Counted from the stretch's first letter, positions 43,605 to 53,936 are shown. The stretch: 64,000 bases of DNA from Undaria pinnatifida (GCA_012845835.1 JABAKD010000027.1:976001-1040000), one strand, 5' to 3'. Numbers and translations are program-made. Notes: a model not told the origin generated them from the sequence alone.

Positions 43605-44636
43605 CTTCTAAAGTGATACTTGTAAAGTGATACTTGTAAAGTGATACTTGTAAAGTGATACTTGTAAAGTGATACTTGTAAAGTGATGCTTGTAAAGTGA
43701 TACTTGCACAGTGATACTTGTACAGTGATACTTTGTAAAGTGATACTTGTGAAGTGACACTTGTGAAGTGATACTTGTAAAGTGATACTTGTAAAGTGAT
43801 GCTTGTAAAGTGTTACTTGAAAAGTGATGCTTGTAAAGTGATACTTGTAAAGTGTTACTTGTAAAGTGTTACTTGTAAAGTGATACTTGTGAAGTGATAC
43901 TTGTAAAGTGACACTTGAAGTGATGCTTGTAAAGTGATACTTGTAAAGTGATACTTGTAAAGTGATACTTGTAAAGTGATGCTTGTAAAGTGATACTTGT
44001 GAAGTAACACTTGTGAAGTGATACTTGTGAAGTAACACTTGTGAAGTGATACTTGTGAAGTGATACTTGTAAAGTGATACTTGTAAAGTGATACTTGTAA
44101 AGTGATACTTGTAGAGTGATACTTATAAAGTGATACTTGTGAAGTGACACGTGTGAAGTGAAACTTGTACAGTAGTACTTGTAAAGTGATGCTTGTAAAG
44201 TGGTACTTGTAAAGTGATGCTTGTGAAGTGATACTTGTAAAGTGATACTTGTAAAATGATACTTGTGAAGTGATGCTTGTAAAGTGATGCTTGTAAAGTG
44301 ATACTTGTAAAGTGATGCTTGTAAAGTGATACTTGTAAAGTGCTACTTGTGAAGTGATGCTTCTAAAGCGATACTTACTTATAAAGTGATACTTTGTAAA
44401 GTGATACTTGTAAATTGATGCTTCTAAAGCGATACTTGTAAAGTGATACTTATACGTGTAAAGTGATACTTGTAAAGTGATGCTTGTAAAGTGGTACTTG
44501 CAAAGTGATGCTTGTAAAGTGACACTTGTGAAGTGACACTTGTAAAGTGGTACTTGTAACGTGATACTTGTAAAGTAATACTTGGAAAATGATGCTTGTA
44601 AAGTGATACTTGTATGGTGATACTTGTAAAGTGACG
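43605..44636. repeat. 14 bp minisatellite, about 73 units
   Basis: Unit GTAAAGTGATACTT, with point variants and a few 15-base or shorter units. Because 14 is not a multiple of 3, each minus-strand frame runs through the same 14-residue cycle (KYHFTSITLQVSLY) and none contains a stop. This gives long open frames (43,855-44,709 and 43,589-44,038) that are repeat artefacts unless proven otherwise. Confidence 0.97.
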
Positions 44637-45006
44637 TAGAGCCCCTCGAGTGAGGGATCTCAGGAAGCAAATGGGTTTTAGTTAGGCCTCTTCCCGTACC
44701 TTGCGTCACAAGTGCGGTCTTGTTTAGCCGTGTGAGCGCGCGACATATGTACGACAGTTGATGCTACATTGATGCTTCACTCGGGTCGCGCAACTCCTCA
44801 CGCATCATACGAAAGGGGTAGCACTTTTTCGCTCAAATGTCCCCGAATGACAAGGAGACCAAGGGTTCGGTATGAGGGTGGATTTGCCATTTAGAGGGCC
44901 TTTCTTTTGAGCGGCTCATAGCCGCTCGCGAGAGTTGCTACCGGCTAACTTTTTTTCTGTGCTTTTCGGTTCCGCGATATGCACGGCCATGGAACGTTTC
45001 GCGTGT
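44637..45006. other. unassigned
   Basis: No repeat or coding signal recognised, apart from GAGCGGCTCATAGCCGCTCG, an imperfect hairpin near 44,910. Confidence 0.3.
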
Positions 45007-45224
45007 CGGACAGATCAACGACACTTAATGATCTAGATATTTCCGGGAAGATCTGTACGGTCTAGCTCCATGCTATCGGGTGAGAGCCGTACGACCTGCG
45101 ATCTAGCTACTCTTTCCAGGGTGGGATCTGTACTCGTTATAGACCCTGCGCAGCATCCCATACCAGCAGATACAGGGTGTAGACAGTCTACATTATCTGG
45201 ATTATCTAGATGGTGATCTGTCCG
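45007..45224. mobile_element. GATCTAGA-word inverted-repeat element, copy C, 218 bp
   Basis: CGGACAGATCAACGAC at left and TGGTGATCTGTCCG at right are inverted repeats. The inside has GATCTAGATATTTCCGGGAA, GATCTGTACGGTCTAGCTCC, ACCTGCGATCTAG and ATTATCTGGATTATCTAGA. The best-defined copy of this family. Confidence 0.82.
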
Positions 45225-45308
45225 GGGTATGGCATGTTTGGCGCTGCTGCGCCAACAAAATGATTCAAAGTTCTGTTTTTGAGTGAAATACAGATCGTGA
45301 ACTCGGTG

Positions 45309-46080
45309 CAGGCTGATTCAAGTTACAAGCCCTAAAATTATATATATATATATATTCCCCGGCGAATGTCAATGTTTTTTTTTATCGATTCAGACCGTGG
45401 AATTTTTCACACATCATCTATGTGCCGTTGCGAAGACCTCACCTGCCGTTGTTTTTTTCGCCTGATTTTTCGTCAGATAAGTTTTTTTGGGAAATGTGGA
45501 CCACCTTAGACCAAACATTTTCGGCGAAAAAAACAAAAAAACACAACACCCCCGGAGGTCAGCCCTCTGGATGGGCATGTAGAGCGCGTGTGCAAAATTT
45601 CAGGGTCTATCTCTCAAAAACGGCGTGGGCATTTGGACCTTCTTGCGCAAAAAGGAGTAACATACGTTATTTCGTTATTTCCTGCTAATGACTTAGTTTT
45701 AGTGTAGGATCCAGTTTTTTCGCGGGATTCTGCTTAGTGTTGAACATGGGCAGGTCAGATCTTCAATTCCTTGCGCGAAAAAGTTTACATATATGCCTTG
45801 GAGTACCTCCAATCGGGTGGTGCAAAATGCGGCGCAATGGTTTTGTTCGCCCCCGCTTGGGAAAGGCCTGAACATTTTTGACAATATTGAAGGCCTGTCA
45901 TTGGTCGATACGAGCTTCTTTCCTAGAGTCAGCCCGAGGCCGTGAAAAAGAAAAACTGGCCATGCCACCTTCTTCCGCTGATCATGGGAGTCAATATGAG
46001 TTCACCCTTTGACTAGATATTGCGAGCGGCATTCGTGGGGGAGAGAAATTTCGTTTTTTTTTTCAACTTGAACCAGCCTG
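45309..46080 (-). mobile_element. non-autonomous inverted-repeat element, copy 2 (inverted), 772 bp
   Basis: The ends are GCAGGCTGATTCAAGTTAC and TTTTCAACTTGAACCAGCCTG. The interior reads, on the minus strand, in the same order as 32,915-33,670 (CGCTCGCAATATCTAGTCAA, CGTATCGACCAATGACAGGC, GCGCCGCATTTTGCACC, GGAGGTACTCCAAGGC). A (TA)n tract at 45,340-45,355 is private to this copy. Confidence 0.8.
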
Positions 46081-46375
46081 TAGGAAAAACAGGGGTGCCC
46101 CTCTTATCGTAGCTTAGTCGGGATCCTCAACTGACGAACCACCCAATATCGTTTGAAAATGCCATTAGTGTTTCCACCATTCGTCTGGTTGTTCACCTAG
46201 GCCCTGAGGTTGTTCATCGGGTTTTGCGCTTCCATGTTTTGTCGAAATTGTCGAAATGATCAGTTTCTTGGGGTCAGGTATAGAACGGCGCGAGCAAACA
46301 GCCTAAGAAACTGTTAGGCGCGCCCCTACCGCTGCATCCTTATTTATCGCGTATGTGGAATTAAGGCAATCAAGG
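46081..46375. other. unassigned
   Basis: Nothing recognised. Confidence 0.2.
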
Positions 46376-46594
46376 CAGGGCTTTTCACGGGTCGGGTCGT
46401 CGTTCACGGCTCGGATCGGTTCAGGGTGACCTGGGCCGGTCCGTGATATGTGAAGACCTCCTGACCTGACCCGACCCGTGAGATTTCGAAAAAAAAAAAA
46501 CGTCCTGACCTGTCCCGACTCGACCCGCGACTATTGAGGAAATTTCCCGACCGATCCCGCGGATGGGCCGGATCATGTCTCGTGGAAAGCCCTG
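46376..46594. mobile_element. GGGTC/GACCC-word MITE, 219 bp, hAT-like ends
   Basis: CAGGGCTTTTCACGGG at left and TCGTGGAAAGCCCTG at right are inverted repeats; CAGGG-type ends occur in hAT elements. Inside, CACGGGTCGGGTCG, ACGGCTCGGATCGG, CTGACCCGACCCGTGAG and CCCGACTCGACCCGCG repeat on both strands. No clean 8 bp target duplication was found. It links the TCGGG array at 9.6 kb and the 60 bp array at 13.8 kb to a definable element. Confidence 0.7.
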
Positions 46595-46980
46595 GCAAAG
46601 GCCACCGCCCTCTAACCTAGCCTCCCGCGTCGCTTCGCGTGGCTGATGCTGTCATGGTCAATCATGTTATTGGCTGTTTAATTCCCGCAAGAGCCTCAGG
46701 GTTAAAGGAGGTACCTAGGGGTATATGGTGGTGTTGGCAGCACTGATTGCACCGATGACGGGGCTTCCCCACAGGTAGCGACCCTGTGTTAATGTTGGCG
46801 CGGAACACGGGTGCCTTTCTGGTAGAGCTGTGCTTTGGCTGACTACTTCGTATACTAATAGTAAGCTGCCGACAAGGCACTAGGTGGCTATTAATCGGTA
46901 CTGCCAGGTACATGTTATCGCGTACGGTAATTTGCAGAGTTGTGCTTCTTTGCATCTGATGGCCGCGTTCAAGGATTTGT
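46595..46980. other. unassigned; overlaps an unrecognised 184-codon minus frame (46,662-47,216)
   Basis: The frame (start MVFAISILGCSRF) runs through the TTGGG-word locus on its right and shows no known domain. It is probably fortuitous. Confidence 0.2.
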
Positions 46981-46984
46981 CGTG

Positions 46985-47235
46985 TGGTGTATGTTAATGG
47001 CGTGTTTGCGATGCACCAACTTTGGTTGGGTAGGAGTTGGGGTAGGAAAACACATAATGCTGTTTCAGTACTGAAACCGTCGAACGTCACAATCCAAGGC
47101 CAACCCAACCCACAAAATATCATCGGAAACATAGGTTGGAAGTAGATATATTTTTTCGTGGGTTGGTTGGGCATTGAAAATCGCGAACACCCTAGTATGG
47201 AAATCGCAAACACCATCTTATGGAAATCGCAAACA
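46985..47235. mobile_element. TTGGG/CCCAA-word inverted-repeat locus
   Basis: GGCGTGTTTGCGATGCACC at left and TGAAAATCGCGAACACC at right are inverted repeats. GTTGGGTAGGAGTTGGGG, GGCCAACCCAACCCACAAAA and CGTGGGTTGGTTGGGC lie inside. GGAAATCGCAAACACC is repeated twice more outside the right edge. Related to 14,290-14,480. Confidence 0.6.
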
Positions 47236-48002
47236 CATGATACGGTAGAGGTGCCCCATTTTGTTTCTAATACACCTCCTCACTTGAGGTCTGTACCAAA
47301 TACATCACCCAAGAACTGATTTTGAGCAAACTGAAAATCCAATCCGATGATAAAACGCGTGGCCCAGGTACACAAAACATTTTTTTTTCAAAAAAAATGT
47401 CATTCCGACGACTTTGGGTGAAGAAGCCTTCCCATTCACCAAGTGTTTTTCGCCGAAAAGCGGTATACCTTAATCCCTTAATCCCTGTGTCGTGGCACGT
47501 GTCTCAAGTGAGTTGGCTTGTACTAACAACTAGTCACGAAGTCCAGCTTACTCGCGGCCCTACTTTTTGGGCTGGATCTCAAGTTCCAGTCTCAATCAAG
47601 AGGCTTCCTCAGCTGCCCCCACGTGACTTATTTGTCGGTTCTAAAAGGAGTGCCGGCCTCTGGAGTCTACAGCACGAGTCGTGCCTCGATTGTTTTTCGT
47701 GCCAGCATATACTCTTGACGTATTCGACGAGTAACTGACAGTGTCCAGCGTGTTTTGTGCCTGGATTTATTTGTGTGACAGCATAGACTTAGGTATATAT
47801 TCGTTTGGGCTGGTCAGCGTTGCTTGCCCGGTTGCTTACGCGGTGGCTGCTAACTTATTTATTTTCTAGAGGTTTTCTGCGTTGTCGTACCTGGCATCAC
47901 TCATTGGAGCGCCTGTGTTCTCCTTTTTCAACTCACCTCACTTCCAGGATTTCTAGCGTACCCCCATCCCTAAGGAAGACCTTCATGTCCACTATATAGG
48001 GG
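47236..48002. other. unassigned
   Basis: A short match to the TTAACCCC family's outer part (GTCATTCCGACGACTTTGGG) lies at 47,398-47,420. The 138-codon frame at 47,322-47,738 is unrecognised. Confidence 0.25.
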
Positions 48003-48163
48003 TCGGTCTATAGCGCCGATATGAATACCGGCACTATAGCTGCAACCGGCACTAATCCGTATATTGCCACTGCTGGTTGTTCTCATCTGTGCCAAGCGAT
48101 TTCATCGGCACTATAGCGGGGAGCCGACACTACTAAACTGGCACTATAGAGGGACCACTGCTG
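48003..48163. mobile_element. MITE, GGCACTATAG-word family
   Basis: TCGGTCTATAGCGCCGATATG at left; CGGCACTATAGCTGCAACC, GTGCCAAGCGATTTCATCGG, CGGCACTATAGCGG inside; GGCACTATAGAGGGACCACTGCTG at right. Aligns with 19,573, 49,516 and 54,372. Confidence 0.8.
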
Positions 48164-48906
48164 CACTCGACAGAATGCGTGCACGTGCCCATTGTCGGCT
48201 CTCTGTCGGCTCCCTGTTGTACGGGGTTTCAGTACAAGCTGAAGAAATCTCGTGGCAAAAGCATCTAATTGTCCAATTACAGTGCAAGACACTTCATAAG
48301 AAGCAGGGGAATAAGAAAGGCAAGCTGAGAATTACAGGAAACCCATAAATTCGGGGGGCGTTATACTGAAGTTAGTGTACGGAGCACCCTTTCTGAGTCC
48401 ATCCCGAGCCGGTTTCTCTTCATTATCTCGTGTACTGTATAGTCCAAAGGGTGTTTTGTGTGTTTGTCGATAGAAGGCCTTATTAAATACCGGATAATAC
48501 CTGATAATACCTGATATATGACTTTTTTTTTGCGAGAATGGCCATTTTTCTTGAGGCCGATACGTAACAAAGTTCGTGATTTTCTGTGCCATTGAAAAAG
48601 CTGCCCTTCGCTTTTTCACGATATAAAGCACTAGCCATTTGACATTCACGCTACACATTATCTGATGCCAAGCATGTTAATATAATAGTAGCCTATAATT
48701 TGTGAGATTATTGTATTGTGGTGTAGGCCCTCTCTTTGTGCTCTCATGAAGCGTTTGTGTTCCCTTTTTTGTTGAGTTTGTTGCTCCTTTTGCTCGCCCT
48801 GATGTTTTCTGGTGTTTTCTTCTAGTTTTTGAGGATATGTATTCAAGTATGAATCATTCGTACTATTAATATACCAGATATCTAGCATTAATACTATACC
48901 GGTATA
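48164..48906. other. unassigned
   Basis: Contains AATACCTGATAATACCTGATAT words (48,490-48,515) and short frames only. Confidence 0.2.
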
Positions 48907-49108
48907 CAGCGGATTTCCCTCAATGGCGCTGGTTGAAAGGTGCTGGTTGTCCGGTATTATAGTGCCTGTGAATTCCCTTGACACAGATGTGAACAAACAG
49001 TAGTGTCAATATTCGGAGTAGTGCCTGTTGCCGCTATAGTGCCGGAATTTTCCGGCTATTGTTAGTATATTAATAGCACACACCGGCACTATAGAGGGAC
49101 CACCTCTA
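48907..49108. mobile_element. MITE, GGCACTATAG-word family, variant
   Basis: TA|CAGCGGATTTCCCTCAATGG at left; TGCCGCTATAGTGCCGG and CGGCACTATAGAGGGACCAC at right, ending next to a TA repeat. GTGCYGG words recur on both strands. Confidence 0.65.
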
Positions 49109-49389
49109 TATAGCGTTGAGGCTCACAGGTCGCGTATCCTGGCCTAGCGTAAACGTCCGTCAGAACGTGTGGTGGCTTTTAATCGTCATTCGACCCTTCT
49201 GGATATATATGTGGCAATGGACTCAAATATTGCAATTTATGTGCTGGATTAATACACGTTCGACGACTCCTCCGAGTATTAAATATAACAGACGTGCGTA
49301 TCTATGAACTACCAGGTATTAACTCTGTGGCGGGCTGAAGTGTAAGACTAATAGGCGTTACATGAGTCTGGATTATCGGTTACAACTTG

Positions 49390-49391
<2 letters not shown>
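49109..49391. other. unassigned
   Basis: TACCAGGTA at 49,310-49,318. No gene recognised. Confidence 0.2.

Positions 49392-49453
<62 letters not shown>
49392..49453. repeat. CAAT tetranucleotide microsatellite, about 15 units
   Basis: Pure (AATC)n, then CAACCAACCAATCC. Confidence 0.98.
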
Positions 49454-49454
<1 letters not shown>

Positions 49455-49515
49455 CCAACCAATCCATCCATTAATCGAGCCTTGTCAGGCTCTCTCCTTC
49501 CTATCATGCCTGGTA

Positions 49516-49684
49516 CACGAGCGGTCCCTCTGTAGCGCCGGTATGTGCCAGCCGGAAATACCGGCACTATTGCGGCGACCTGCTCTACTCCGCATACTGC
49601 CACCACTGGTAGTTTCCATTTGGGCCAAACGATTGAACTATAGCGGGCAGCCGGCACTACTCAACTATAGACGGACCACTTCTG
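49516..49684. mobile_element. MITE, GGCACTATAG-word family, 169 bp
   Basis: TA|CACGAGCGGTCCCTCTGTAG at left and CTATAGACGGACCACTTCTG|TA at right, so TA flanks are kept. CCGGCACTATTGCGGCGACC, TACTCCGCATACTGCCACCA and GGGCCAAACGATT lie inside. Confidence 0.8.
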
Positions 49685-50254
49685 TACTCGTAAATCTTAC
49701 CGGTATGTGTTTACAGCCTAGCACGTGTTGCTCAGCCCCCCGATGACAGAGTACTCGTTAGCTGACTATTAATAGAGTACTTGCCAGATAACTGGTGGTT
49801 GCTCGTGAAAACCTTCCCCGAATATGTCATTGGTTTGCTGACCAAGTGTCTTTTTGTGTTCCTGCGGTTTCTTGTGGAGGTTCAACGAGCGACCGCAATG
49901 TTGTACTGTCTGGTGCGCAGTAGCAATCTAGTAACGTACAAATTTAGCAGTGGTCGTAATAATACTACTTGTACTACTGTTTATGTGGTATGTGGTACAT
50001 TTTACAAGGTTCCCCTGTGGCCTGGGGTTGACTTGATACCCTGGGGGGGATCGCTATTGATTGTCTAAAAGGGGAAGCACATACGTTCCAATGATGTGTA
50101 TGAGCTTCTGCTTTTGCTACTGCTGTATGCTTCGTATACCTGGTATGCGGTACGACGATGTATGTTCGATCGTTCTGTTGGACATGAATTTGTTGTCGTG
50201 GTTCAATAGCATGCTGTGCGCCAATCAGACACATACGCCGGGTCTACCGGCACA
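49685..50254. other. unassigned
   Basis: TACCTGGTA at 50,137-50,145. Short frames, nothing recognised. Confidence 0.2.
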
Positions 50255-50786
50255 AAGCCAAGGGCTTGAAACACGGCTGGCATTGTATTGCTGCTGTCTT
50301 GCTGCTGTAGCTGCTTTGGTGACAGCACGCACTCCACGCGCGCATATCTGCAATACACAGAAACGCACAAACATAGAGTGGTCTGCGGCTATCACAAAGG
50401 AGAGAGCTCACAGCCCAGCTGCTGTTGTACCCTTACTCCCACATGTACTCAGTCTGGAGGGTGATGTGTGATGTAGTAGCACACCAGCAGCAGAGCGAAA
50501 TGATACGTGATCGTAAAGGTTTCTATCGGCCCCGTGCAGCTCGGCGAAAGAATGCAGGCGGTATGGACCTTGCTCTGTGGACCTTGCCCGGTCCGACTAC
50601 CTCACAGATGTGGCGCGCGGAGCGCACCAACGCGAGAGATTGTAGCTAGGTGCCGATCTCCCAGGTAGACGGGCGGAGGGGGGCAGTGTTGTCAGGCGAG
50701 GTGTGTTACATGATCAGTGCGAGGTGTACATCAGAAGGCACACAGGTGCAACAGATACGTGTCATGGTCGAAATACGTGCTTCTGC

Positions 50787-50836
<50 letters not shown>

Positions 50837-51230
50837 TTGCTACTGCCGGCTGTATAAAGCTGCGTCGTAGCAGACAGCAGAGAGGGTGCATAATATTGGG
50901 CTGATGATGTCGCACAGCGGGCGGGAGCGAATAATAAAATTTGAGAACGGAACGGGCTATTTTTAACAAGAACGAAAATCATGTGGGGTTTTACATGCAC
51001 CTGATCGCCTCAGCGACGCTGAACACAACCCCTTGGCAAAAAGAGCCAGTCAGAGACTTTGAATGATCAGAGCACCGCCACGGAGCTCGGCCGGGATGCA
51101 GACGTGCATCATAATGTACCGACGACCCCCTTGTTTGTCCCGCAGCCGACAGTATGAGAAAAAAACCCGGCCGCCGGAGAACACCATGCCAAAACCCAAA
51201 GTGCATGTTTTACATAGAAATATATACGAA
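50255..51230 (+). repeat. dispersed repeat of about 950 bp, copy 2
   Basis: Counterpart of 37,272-38,232 in the same orientation. Private to this copy is a GCTGTTGCTGCTGTTGCTG hexamer/triplet expansion at 50,780-50,845, where copy 1 has only GATGCTGATGTTGTCGCTG. Frames (for example 50,061-50,471) are not shared. Confidence 0.75.
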
Positions 51231-51304
51231 TACCGTAGAAGTGACCTGTGTCAATGGTGCTTTTTTTTTTTGTTTCCACGATCGTCGTGCCCTGATACGA
51301 TCGA

Positions 51305-51890
51305 CACCAACCACATGTGTATTTGGCATCGCATGGCCAAACGGCCTTACTGTATTTTGTGACGTCTCGTGCATAGTTTGTGACCACAGGGGTCGTCTCT
51401 CTCTCCAAATATGTCAGGAGACGGCAGTATGACTCCTTCACCAGTCATACCGCTATAGTGCAGCGGGGGTTGCAGTATTGGGGCGAAACGTTTCTCATAA
51501 TGTTGATGATGTGTTACAGTTGACCCCCTCAAGCGTAGACCTATCGTTTAGTACGATGATTTTACGATTGAATTTAGTTTAGGACTAGCGCGCCGAAACC
51601 ACATGTGTATTTGGCATCGCATGGCCAAACGCCCTTACTGTGTTTTGTGATGTCTCGTGCATAGTTTGTGACCACAGAGGTCGTCTCTCTCTCCAAAGAT
51701 GTCAGGAGACGGCAGTATGACTCCTTCACCGAAGAGTCATACCGCTATAGTGCAGGAGGGGTTGCAGTATTGGGGCGAAACGTTTCTCGTAATGTTGATG
51801 ATGTGTTACAGTTGACCCCCTCAAGCGTAGACCTATCGTTTAGTACGATGATTTTACGAGTAAATTTAGTTTAGGGCTAGCGCGCCAAAA
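51305..51890. repeat. tandem duplication, unit about 288-292 bp
   Basis: CCACATGTGTATTTGGCATC begins at 51,311 and 51,599. Both units run through TGTGACCACAGRGGTCGTCT (S-family head), TGTCAGGAGACGGCAGTATG, GGGGTTGCAGTATTGGGGCG and GTTTAGTACGATGATTTTAC, ending AGCGCGCC at about 51,594 and 51,886. Divergence is only a few per cent, so the event is recent relative to the other repeats here. Confidence 0.93.
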
Positions 51891-52024
51891 AGTTGGGTGG
51901 CTTGCCCGAGCGAATGTATTCGACGTAATTTCTTGTGTGATGATGGTGATATATTGCGCCCCTCTTGCTAGGAGCTCAGCAGCTTCTTAGAATCTTCTGC
52001 TGCACCCCTAGCGGGGGATGACTC
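51750..52024. mobile_element. inverted-repeat element related to 14,793-15,065
   Basis: TGCAGGAGGGGTTGCAG at left and CTGCACCCCTAGCGGGGGATG at right are imperfect inverted repeats. The right half (TGCTAGGAGCTCAGCAGCTT, CTTAGAATCTTCTGCTG) matches 15,009-15,050. It overlaps the second unit of the tandem duplication. Confidence 0.55.
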
Positions 52025-52119
52025 CCCCATTAAATTCCGATGGCAATTACCGATTGCAATTTTCCGATTTCTCGAGTGACACCAAACTACTAGGCGTTGG
52101 TATAGAACGATCGGTTTTA

Positions 52120-52265
52120 CACCCTTGACAGCTGGACCTTTTCCCTTGACCGACCGTCTCCTCACATCCTTGCTGAGAATGAGGCATCGGCACGGAAACT
52201 GGGGGTGGTAGATGTCGATGGATGAGTGCGTCAGTTTTATGTGAAGAGCACAAACACCGTACATT
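52120..52265. repeat. S-family copy with inverted GTCAAGG tract
   Basis: GAGGCATCGGCACGGAAACTG, GATGTCGATGG and CAGTTTTATGTGAAGAGCAC are S-family blocks. CTTTTCCCTTGACCGACCGTC is the inverse of a piece at 34,372-34,400. Confidence 0.6.
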
Positions 52266-53848
52266 GGTGAACAACTTTTTTTTTGTTCCGTCGATGATGC
52301 CCTGTGACGTCATCGCCCCCCCCCCCCCCTCGTGTCCTTATGGCCCAGGTACGAGGGCAGGTCTAACGGTATATTAGGACTGCTGGGACTCTGTTTCGAA
52401 GGTCGACAGCAGGCGGGATGTGCTCTGCGGCGACAAAATATCCGCCTCCCGAAGAGCAAGGATCGAGGGGGTGCCGAGAATTTTACTGGGTCGAACAGAA
52501 GGCGGTGATTGATGTGGGTGCAACTCCAGCAGGCCGTGGAAGAGCGGGAGGGGGTGTCTTTCTTCGGCGTGGCTTCGCTTAACAAAAACACATATTTATT
52601 TTTTAACAGTAGCAGGGGGCTGAGAGCCTTTCGATTTGCGCTGGTGTCTCGACTTTCCGCCTTCGGAACTTGCAAGAAGAATGATGGTACTGGTAATCTC
52701 GTCGTGCTATATGGACGACGTATTTTCTTGCGGGGGGGGGGGGGTACGTCATCATGCCATGCATGGTCGTAGTGCAGTAGTCCTTAGGACCATAGACCCC
52801 TGCATCCACCCCTGCAATGTATGGACGAGGGGGCGGACCATGTTTGATTATTGAGGGTAGCTTCCTGGGTAGAACATGAGGTAGATTTTGGTCTTGTACG
52901 GTTCTTTGGGAGGCTGAGTTCGCATTTATGAAAACGAGACCAAACTGGTCAACGTTCTCACAGAAATCCTAACCCCCTTCAGGGGGGGTTACGACTAAGA
53001 GAGGGGGGGTGTCTGAAACCGCTGCTTCTCTTAAAGTCGGAAGGATTTTTATGCAGCTTTCGGTATGACCGTGCCAAACCGTTTGACCTCTCTTGAACAC
53101 GTGGTTATCTTTAATCGAGCTCTCTTGTGTCGTCACCCCCCCTTTAGTTTGTTTCTCATTCCATCATGGTGGGGGTTGGGATGTCCTTCTGTCTTTTTGT
53201 CCTGCTCCCCTGGCTGACTCGCTTTTAAGGCGTCCGAGTTTATTATTATTAGCTGCGCTTTCGCGTACTTTTGGCGGGTGTGCTTTTGGGTATATACGGA
53301 CGCATGAAAGAGGGCGCGTCGTGTTGCCCGGTGGGTTTTGTTTTGTGTTTCCGGCATTTCGCTTCATTTCGGTTGTACATGTATCAAGTACGAAGTAAAC
53401 CTGGTATATACGATATTTTTTCCAGGTACTTGGGATATATTTATTCTGTGGCCGAGCTCTACTACTGTTGAAAGGTCTATTTGATCTGTGGCAGAGCTCT
53501 ACTGCCGAAAGGTCGCCAAGCAGCGTGGGTGTACCGGCACGAATCGCGCATTATCTCGTGACAGGCATAAGCTTGACCTCCGCGTGAAGGGTCCTACACA
53601 TTTTTTTCTTTTTTTTCTTCATCCCATTTATTGTCCTCGCACTGCTCTCGCGCTCCCTCCCAGTAGTAACTCAGATCCGAGGTCACATACCGGGCCCTCC
53701 TCCCCCTTCCCCTCTACGTTTTTTTTTCGCGACAAGACTTCAGTGTTTTCTTCCCTCGTCAACCCGTGTCGATCGTGCCAACCTGCGCTGCTAGGCGTTC
53801 TCAGCAGTTGATTCTTTTTTTGCATTTTTGCAAATAAATTCAAAATCT
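52266..53848. other. unassigned DNA with C13 and G12 runs
   Basis: C-run at 52,317-52,329 and G-run at 52,730-52,743. Frames of 100-121 codons occur on both strands (52,310-52,675 minus, 53,093-53,398 plus, 53,488-53,811 plus), without recognisable domains. No gene is called. Confidence 0.2.
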
Positions 53849-53920
53849 CACCACGGTGGGAATCGAACTCAAGGACCAATGCTAGTAGTGTTCGAGGGTA
53901 ACCGCTAGACCACCGGGGCG
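53849..53920 (-). tRNA. tRNA-like sequence, probable tRNA pseudogene or SINE head
   Basis: 72 bases on the minus strand have TTC at canonical T-loop positions 54-56 and 6 of 7 acceptor pairs (CGCCCCG with CGTGGTG). An A-box-like TGGTCTAGCGGTTA and a B-box-like AGTTCGATTCC are at the expected places. The T stem pairs only in part, and I cannot form a proper anticodon stem or place U33, so no amino-acid identity is assigned. It could be a decayed tRNA or the pol III promoter of a SINE. Confidence 0.5.
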
Positions 53921-53936
53921 ACCGGCTGTACACTGC

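Noticed and set aside
43589-44709. 284-codon repetitive protein and a possible CRISPR-like array
   Set aside because: Direct 14 bp repeats with no unique spacers, so not CRISPR; the open frame is forced by the unit sequence.
46662-47216. 184-codon minus-strand frame as a gene
   Set aside because: Crosses a short-word repeat locus, no recognisable domain, no sign of conserved composition.
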